From positions 1 through 13,323 of the forward strand of contig JAJKFJ010010948.1 in NCBI GenBank assembly GCA_027382625.1: a stretch of 13,323 bases of DNA, read 5' to 3'. A program made the position numbers and the translations under genes. Positions 9,395-13,323 of this stretch are shown piece after piece. The DNA comes from Tetmemena sp. SeJ-2015. Lineage: Eukaryota; Ciliophora; Spirotrichea; Sporadotrichida; Oxytrichidae. The first letter of the stretch is position 1, and each line of letters opens with the position of its first letter. Under the pieces are notes generated by a model, which was not told the origin of the DNA, did no database searches, and saw nothing but the letters and a program-made list of their open reading frames with translations.

Positions 9395-9555
9395 CTTCTG
9401 TGGTTTATCATAGTGCTTGCTGATATTTATGATGATGCTATTGTTGTTGATAAGCAACTTTATTTAAAAATTACCTTCTTCACTAGAAAATAAGAGTTTC
9501 TTAATATTTGTAGAGCAATAAAATTTAAGTTAAAAATAGACACTTGCAAATCAAA
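9395..9555. promoter_or_regulatory. Bidirectional promoter region
   Basis: 161 bp between divergent start codons (minus at 9394, plus at 9556). Both promoters must lie here or inside the neighbouring transcripts. AT-rich stretches near 9520-9540 are the only notable feature; no specific motif is claimed. Confidence 0.5.
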
Positions 9556-10828
9556 ATGTCAATCGTGACTTTGCTGCTGGGAATATTCGTCTCCTATTTG
9601 ATAATCTGTCTGTGGGTGCTCTACTGCATCTTCCCCTCCATTAGGAATAAAATCAACGCTAAGCTTGGCTTCGTAAGTTGCTTTTTCCAAAAGAATAATC
9701 TGCCACTTTAGACAAGCGCACAACTTGATGAGCAATAACTCTAAGAGTAGAAGTAAAAAAGCGACTAAGTTATATATATGCATGCCTTTGCATTAAATTA
9801 AGAGTAAGCAGCATCGTAACCTAGGTTTGACAATACGAGGGACTAAACTCAGTAAGTATGGAATATAAATTCTCGATAGCTTCTTCTCGCCCTCTTCTCT
9901 TGAGTATTCTTAAACAATTTCAGCTGCCCAATTTGCATTGATGAACTCAAGGATGATTATACATCATACTTACTTAATTATAGATTAAAAGTTTTGAAGA
10001 TGACTCTGCTGCGGCAATTAAAACAAAAGATTTTTGCAAATGCAATTCAACTCATTATTTATGAAAGAGTGAATGTGTAGTCACATCTTTTGTGGTAAGA
10101 TTTGGTGATTTGTTATAAGCTTTTATCAGCAAAGTGCATCATGAGCTATTGGAGATCTAAGGGAGAAATCTAGATCGAATCAAAAAATTATTTCTCACCT
10201 GTCATTAATTCATTACGTGGGTAATAATAATTTCGAGAATGCCCGAACTGCCGAAGACACATCACGTTCCTCGTAATGAAGGATGAAAGCTAGGTTGACT
10301 AGACAGACCGAGAGGACATCTACAGGTTCAACAATAATTTCAACGCTGATCGATCAGTAAGTACTCACTATTTCCGAGTAAAGAAAATTTGATCTTCATC
10401 ACCCTCTTCTTCATTGACTTTCATAATTCCTAACTTCCTCTAACCCTCTTAACCTTTGAATTAGTTTTCTGACAGGCTCTCTGATTTCCCCTTCTTGATC
10501 AAGCGTTTGTGGGACGAGATCATTAGAAGCAGGGGCGGCATCTTTTTACAAAATTTCAAATTCCCACTCTATTAGCAAAAGCAAAAAAAAAGATGAGCAC
10601 ACTATAGTGAAAATTGAGTATTTTTAGTTCATCATCATTTTCTAAGAATACCTGCTGCTGATAATAGTTTATCTATTCTCTCCCATAGATATCATTCCTG
10701 AGTTCATCTTTGGAATATTCGGCTACCTCGACGACCTACTGGTGATAGTGTACGCTTTTGTGGGGATGTCCTCTATCTTCTACCAGTTCATGGTCGAGAG
10801 AAATAGAGAGCAGGTCAGAGCCAGGTGA
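9556..10828 (+). CDS. RNF170: RNF170-like membrane RING E3 ubiquitin ligase
   Basis: After removing introns and IESs (520 bp) the frame is 251 codons, close to the length of animal RNF170. Order: membrane span at residues about 4-26 (TLLLGIFVSYLIICLWVLY), Gln-rich linker, and RING starting CPIC (76-79), then CSHIFC-AKC-IMSYWR, ending CPNC (about 116-119). Next is IYRFNNNFNADRS, then a C-terminal DUF1232-type region with two spans around FSPIDIIPE and GYLDDLLVIVYAF (about 202-225), and a basic end at TGA 10826-10828. This order and the SPxDxIPE and YLDD motifs match RNF170, which in animals sits in the ER membrane and ubiquitinates activated IP3 receptors. Ligase activity is expected from the intact C3HC4 set. 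The ciliate target is unknown. The zinc ligands only appear once the IESs are removed. Confidence 0.88.
9673..9711 (+). other. Intron 1 of RNF170-like gene
   Basis: GTAAGT donor and CACTTTAG acceptor, 39 nt, phase 0, just after the first membrane span. Both options stay in frame, so retention cannot be excluded from sequence alone. Confidence 0.6.
9766..9798. other. Possible IES 16, 33 bp, pointer TAAG
   Basis: TAAG at 9766-9769 and 9799-9802, same phase, multiple of three. It removes a hydrophobic patch (VIYMHAFALN) and gives QKSDQEQAASQP. No stop is removed, so support is weaker than for the others. Confidence 0.45.
9852..9923 (+). other. Intron 2 of RNF170-like gene
   Basis: GTAAGTATGG donor and a pyrimidine/A-rich tract ending AATTTCAG, 72 nt. 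It contains an in-frame TGA. Removal places CPIC directly after the Gln-rich linker. No in-phase pointer was found, so a true intron is preferred. Confidence 0.8.
9952..9998. other. IES 17, 47 bp, pointer GATGA, inside the RING
   Basis: GATGA at 9952-9956 and 9999-10003, same phase. There is no GT between CPIC and the end of the insert that could serve as donor. Excision gives CPICIDELKDDSAAAIKTK. Confidence 0.85.
10035..10075. other. IES 18, about 35-41 bp, pointer TG only
   Basis: The frame must shift between KTKDFC and CSHIFC, and TGA occurs in two of three frames here, with no usable donor. The only in-phase repeat is TG (10035-10036 or 10041-10042 against 10076-10077). The exact left border is uncertain: DFC-SHIFC or DFCKC-SHIFC. 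Confidence 0.6.
10095..10129 (+). other. 35 nt intron inside the RING (or IES with pointer AAG)
   Basis: GTAAGA...ATCAG, phase 1, joins HIFC to AKCIMSYWR. An AAG repeat at 10097-10099 and 10132-10134 would remove the same length and give HIFCGKC, closer to animal RNF170 at one residue. Confidence 0.65.
10163..10234. other. Probable IES 19, 72 bp, pointer GAGAA
   Basis: GAGAA at 10163-10167 and 10235-10239, same phase, multiple of three, no TGA. Excision brings YWRSKGE next to CPNCRR, giving near-normal RING spacing. Retained, it would add 24 residues rich in Asn, Ser and Gln. Confidence 0.6.
10357..10464 (+). other. Intron 4 of RNF170-like gene
   Basis: GTAAGTACTC donor, long C/T-rich tract and GAATTAG acceptor, 108 nt, phase 0. 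It joins FNADRS to FSDRLSDFPFLIKRL, matching the family order. Confidence 0.82.
10555..10627. other. IES 20, 73 bp, pointer TTCA
   Basis: TTCA at 10555-10558 and 10628-10631, same phase; TTC at 10561 and 10628 is an alternative (67 bp). The insert has a nine-A run and an in-frame TGA, with no donor. Excision joins RGGIFLQNF to IIIFQEYLLLIIVYLF. Confidence 0.8.
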
Positions 10829-11320
10829 GCAGCATGCTGAGCATGTGTACATAATTTTCTGAGACTTTCAAGAGCGCCTCTCCTTCCCAATCCTATTAGG
10901 AGAAAGAAGAAAGAGCTCTAAGTCTCTTGTAAACTGTGGATATAAACATAAATTACTTTAGCTTCTAAAAGTGTGCACGCAACATATATATCTTTTGCAA
11001 CTAATTTCTTAAACATGTCACTTAATTTCTCAATCAACCACTCACATATAGAGATAAAAGAAGAAGATTGATTCATTTAGAGTCTCAGCTAAGGGAAATA
11101 AAATATCCAAATTAAGATAGAGATAGTAGACTCATCACCCGCTGTTAATTACTTTAATTAACAAAGCACTTCTTATCTTTTTTCTAATTAAAATTCTCTG
11201 CATCATGCAAACTTGTTCAAACAATGCATTCATTTTGTATTGGTTGGATAGAATATGCTCTTATAGTGAAGTGGCTATTAATTACTCACATATATTAATA
11301 CTATTCTTAGCAAAAAGGAA
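10829..11320. other. Long intergenic spacer
   Basis: About 490 bp, AT-rich, with TGA in all plus frames. I see no gene, tRNA or repeat in it. It may hold germline-limited DNA or regulatory sequence of the phosphatase gene. Confidence 0.5.
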
Positions 11321-12626
11321 ATGTCTCTGATCCTCCCTAATCTCTACCTCGGCGATATAGAAGTCGCAGAGAGACTTGACTCACTCAAATTTATCAACTG
11401 CACTCACATCCTCTGCGCCACCTGCACAATCGGAGAAAAATTCCCAGAGGTAAGTTAATTGAAAAAAAGAATAATAGCAAAACTTATTCTCACAAGCAGT
11501 CATTAAAAGCTACTTTAGGATTTTAAGTACTTGGTGATCAAAGTGCAAGACTACGAATATGAGAATCTCCTTCTGCAATTTGAGTTAGGCCTTGACTTCA
11601 TAAAGGAAGGACTGGCATCTGGAGGCACAGTTTTCGTTCACTGGTAAAATTATAAAGTCCAAGGCTAACTCTTTCCATAGTAATGCAGGTGTCTCAAGAA
11701 GCGCATCCTTTATCATAGGTAAGGGAATTATAAAGCCATACTCAAGAGATGAAGGAATTCTCTCATTTTACATTATAAGGTTTTTAACTTTCCTCTAAAG
11801 CTTACCTAATGAGAGAGATGGACTATGAATTGCAAGCGGCTTTAGATTTCGTGAAGTCAAAGCGCCCTCAGGTGATGCCAAACAAAGGCTTCCTCAAGCA
11901 ACTTAAGCAGTATGAATACGACCTGGTTAAAATCAGAAAGCAAAAGGTAAGGAAGTGGAAAGTTGAACTTAAAGTTGTTCCTGATGATAGCACAAATTAC
12001 AATTTCTAAACGTTTTCTACAGGCAAAGAAGAGCAGTTATAGTTATAGATGGTTTAAATTTTTTAAATGTGCAGTTCTCAAGAAGAGGAAAAGAAGGAAA
12101 GCAGTTCAAGTAAGGCCGATTCTTAAGCCCAAGATGAGATTATGAAGCTTTTGACCTAGCCAATTGCACCCATCCTCAGCAGCGAGGCTTAGGCACTTGA
12201 AGCTCAGTAGCTTCTCAGTGCTCAACAAGCCTCGCTCGTAGGCGCTGAGTAACCTCAGCCAATTGAAAAGGCCTACTCTTGCAAGAAGTGCAGGAAGGTT
12301 TTGTTTGACCAGAAAGGCGTTGAGGAGCATCTTTCAGAAGTCAAGAAGCATAATGTGCGCAAGGGCGAGAGATACGAGATGAGAAAACTCTTGGATGTTA
12401 TTAGAAAATTATTATATGAATGAGTGAAGACTGCTCCTCAATCTTCATTAACTAGTTTGAATGGATCCAAGTTGACGAGGAGTAGATGAAGGGGAGTATC
12501 GTTTGCCCCAAGTGCTAGAGTAAGCTAGGTACCTACACCCTCTACGGCGGCCAATGCTCATGCGGTAAGTGGAACTCACCAGCCTTTCAAATCCACAAGT
12601 CAAAGTAAGAGCAAGAATAGGCTTGA
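11321..12626 (+). CDS. DUSP12: DUSP12/Yvh1-type dual-specificity phosphatase
   Basis: Start ATG 11321, stop TGA 12624-12626. Removing three introns and one IES (229 bp) gives 359 codons, close to yeast Yvh1 and human DUSP12. The phosphatase domain starts at the N-terminus (LILPNLYLGDIE), has the general-acid loop KVQDYEYENL, and the active site HCNAGVSRSASFI with Cys about 85. YLMREMDYELQAALDFVK and MPNKGFLKQL follow. A Gln/Ser-rich linker leads to the C-terminal zinc domain: YSCKKCRKVLF (Cys 258, 261), EDCSSIFI, IVCPKCQSKLG (319, 322), QCSCGKWNSPAFQIHKSK (336, 338). In yeast and animals this zinc domain is needed for 60S ribosome maturation. The same role is likely here. All catalytic and zinc residues are present. 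Confidence 0.92.
11450..11518 (+). other. Intron 1 of DUSP12-like gene
   Basis: GTAAGT donor and CTACTTTAG acceptor, 69 nt, phase 0, joins KFPE to DFKYLVIKVQDY. Confidence 0.85.
11644..11680 (+). other. Intron 2 of DUSP12-like gene, splits the catalytic Cys codon
   Basis: GTAAAA donor and CTTTCCATAG acceptor, 37 nt, phase 2. Splicing completes the codon of the active-site cysteine (TG|T) in HCNAGVSRS. Confidence 0.88.
11719..11800 (+). other. Intron 3 of DUSP12-like gene
   Basis: GTAAGG donor and TTTCCTCTAAAG acceptor, 82 nt, phase 1. Joins SASFII to AYLMREMDY, as in the family. Confidence 0.8.
12379..12419. other. IES 21, 41 bp, pointer ATGAG
   Basis: ATGAG at 12379-12383 and 12420-12424, same phase. 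Excision gives RKGERYEMSEDCSSIFI, placing the conserved CSS motif of the zinc domain in frame. Without it TGA ends the protein before the second half of the zinc domain. The candidate donor (GTTATT) finds no matching acceptor. Confidence 0.85.
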
Positions 12627-12739
12627 TTATCGTTATAGGGTTGATGAATTGAACAAGTTTACAAAGATTAATCTCAGATTTAGTGGCGAATAAAGTTGAT
12701 TATATAAATTGTAAATTCATACCCTAGATAAAGCTTAAA
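12627..12739. other. Short intergenic spacer
   Basis: 113 bp, AT-rich, between two tandem plus-strand genes. Nothing distinctive apart from AT runs before the next ATG. Confidence 0.5.
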
Positions 12740-13219
12740 ATGAATAATTAATCTTCTATTGGAGAATCCCTTTCAAATATATCTCCCTATCTCGAGAGCA
12801 ACTCCTCTATCTTGGACCTGTGCAAAGATTTCGATCTGGACGACTCTGAGGTGAAGGCAGGAAAATAGCGCAAAGAGTTCTATCTCTCAGACGAGGAGAA
12901 TTATAATAAAACCCTCTACGCTTTGAACTATCTCGTCTCCTACAGACTCCATAAAGAGTTATCAAATCGTAAGTGGTTTCTTTACTTGTCTTTTTAAGTT
13001 TATCTTAAGCCATTTTTTTTAGAGGTCTATGATGAGGAGAAGTTCTCAAGATACTTCAAGCTTCTATACCCACGGCTGCTTAATTTAGAGAGGAGACTCA
13101 ATTCGAAATCTAGTACCACAGATCCTACAAAGCAATAGAAACTTTCCCACTCTGTGGCTTTCAAGCACCTGGCCAAGGTCTATAATACAAGCCTGGATTA
13201 TTGTAAGAATCAGGGGTGA
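12740..13219 (+). CDS. Small protein of unknown function, 141 residues
   Basis: Start ATG 12740, stop TGA 13217-13219, one intron of 54 nt, 142 codons including stop. The N-terminus is Ser/Asn-rich (MNNQSSIGESLSNISPYLE), followed by an acidic stretch (DLCKDFDLDDSE). The rest is likely helical with regular hydrophobics (NYNKTLYALNYLVSYRLHK, YFKLLYPRLLNLERRL, VAFKHLAKVYNTSLDYC). No membrane span, signal peptide or known catalytic motif. I do not recognise a family. No IES is needed, so this gene reads cleanly with standard splicing and the ciliate code. Confidence 0.78.
12969..13022 (+). other. Intron of the small unknown gene
   Basis: GTAAGT donor and CATTTTTTTTAG acceptor, 54 nt, phase 1. 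Joins HKELSN to QVYDEEKFSRYF. Confidence 0.88.
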
Positions 13220-13323
13220 AGTCAAAATTAAATACAAGTCTAATTAGGAAAGGTCAAAAAGTCTCCTTAGAATCGCTGGATAGTTCTAGACCTCGCTAGC
13301 TGAAAATCCGACCCTCTAGCTAA
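13220..13323. other. 3' flank at window end
   Basis: About 100 bp with no recognisable coding, telomeric or repeat sequence. Confidence 0.4.

Noticed and set aside
9269..9493. Plus-strand open frame with hydrophobic, membrane-like sequence
   Set aside because: It is the antisense shadow of the N-terminal exon of the minus-strand gene, which has better coding character and many TAA/TAG Gln codons.
10032..10092. AATG (10039/10072) and TTTTG (10032/10088) as pointers in the RING
   Set aside because: AATG leaves the frame that loses CSHIFC, and TTTTG deletes the CxH part of the RING. Both destroy the zinc site that the family requires.
1..13323. Repeated octamer AGACCTCT or its complement (near 1, 1008, 1417)
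   Set aside because: No consistent spacing, phase or flanking similarity; likely chance, although the first copies fall near the foldback region.
1..13323. Bacterial or standard-code interpretation with many small genes
   Set aside because: No operon structure or ribosome binding sites, and all small frames link into conserved eukaryotic proteins when TAA/TAG are read as Gln.

Overview
The window looks like ciliate nuclear DNA, and most likely germline (micronuclear) DNA from a spirotrich or hypotrich-type ciliate. In every gene TAA and TAG lie in frame as sense codons, read as glutamine, and only TGA ends the proteins. This is the ciliate nuclear code (table 6), so a standard-code search sees only short fragments.

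The main observation is that the reading frames are broken about twenty times by short AT-rich segments of 18-73 bp. Each is flanked by a short direct repeat of 2-9 bp that lies in the same codon phase on both sides. Removing the segment plus one repeat copy restores the frame each time. This is the signature of internal eliminated sequences (IESs) with pointers. Several of these breaks have no GT donor that could make them introns. True GT-AG introns of about 35-110 nt also occur, mainly in the genes on the right. With both kinds removed, the five genes below whose frames are interrupted by IESs give coding lengths divisible by three.

Layout: (a) 1-1000, a possible 5'-partial gene split by a 699 bp segment that carries a 244 bp near-perfect inverted repeat (foldback/MITE-like). 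(b) 1390-4829 (+), an approximately 1014-residue protein with two cyclic-nucleotide-binding-like domains and eight IESs. (c) 4953-6997 (+), an approximately 580-residue Gln/Ser-rich protein of unknown function with five or six IESs. (d) 7063-9394 (-), an approximately 735-residue charged protein of unknown function, convergent with (c). (e) 9556-10828 (+), an RNF170-type membrane RING E3 ligase. (f) 11321-12626 (+), a DUSP12/Yvh1 dual-specificity phosphatase with its C-terminal zinc domain. (g) 12740-13219 (+), a 141-residue unknown protein with one intron.

Spacing between genes is mostly small (65-160 bp), with a larger gap at 10829-11320. No telomeric repeat, tRNA, rRNA or CRISPR was seen. 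The genes do not form an obvious pathway. The shared theme is that all but the last need DNA elimination to become readable.
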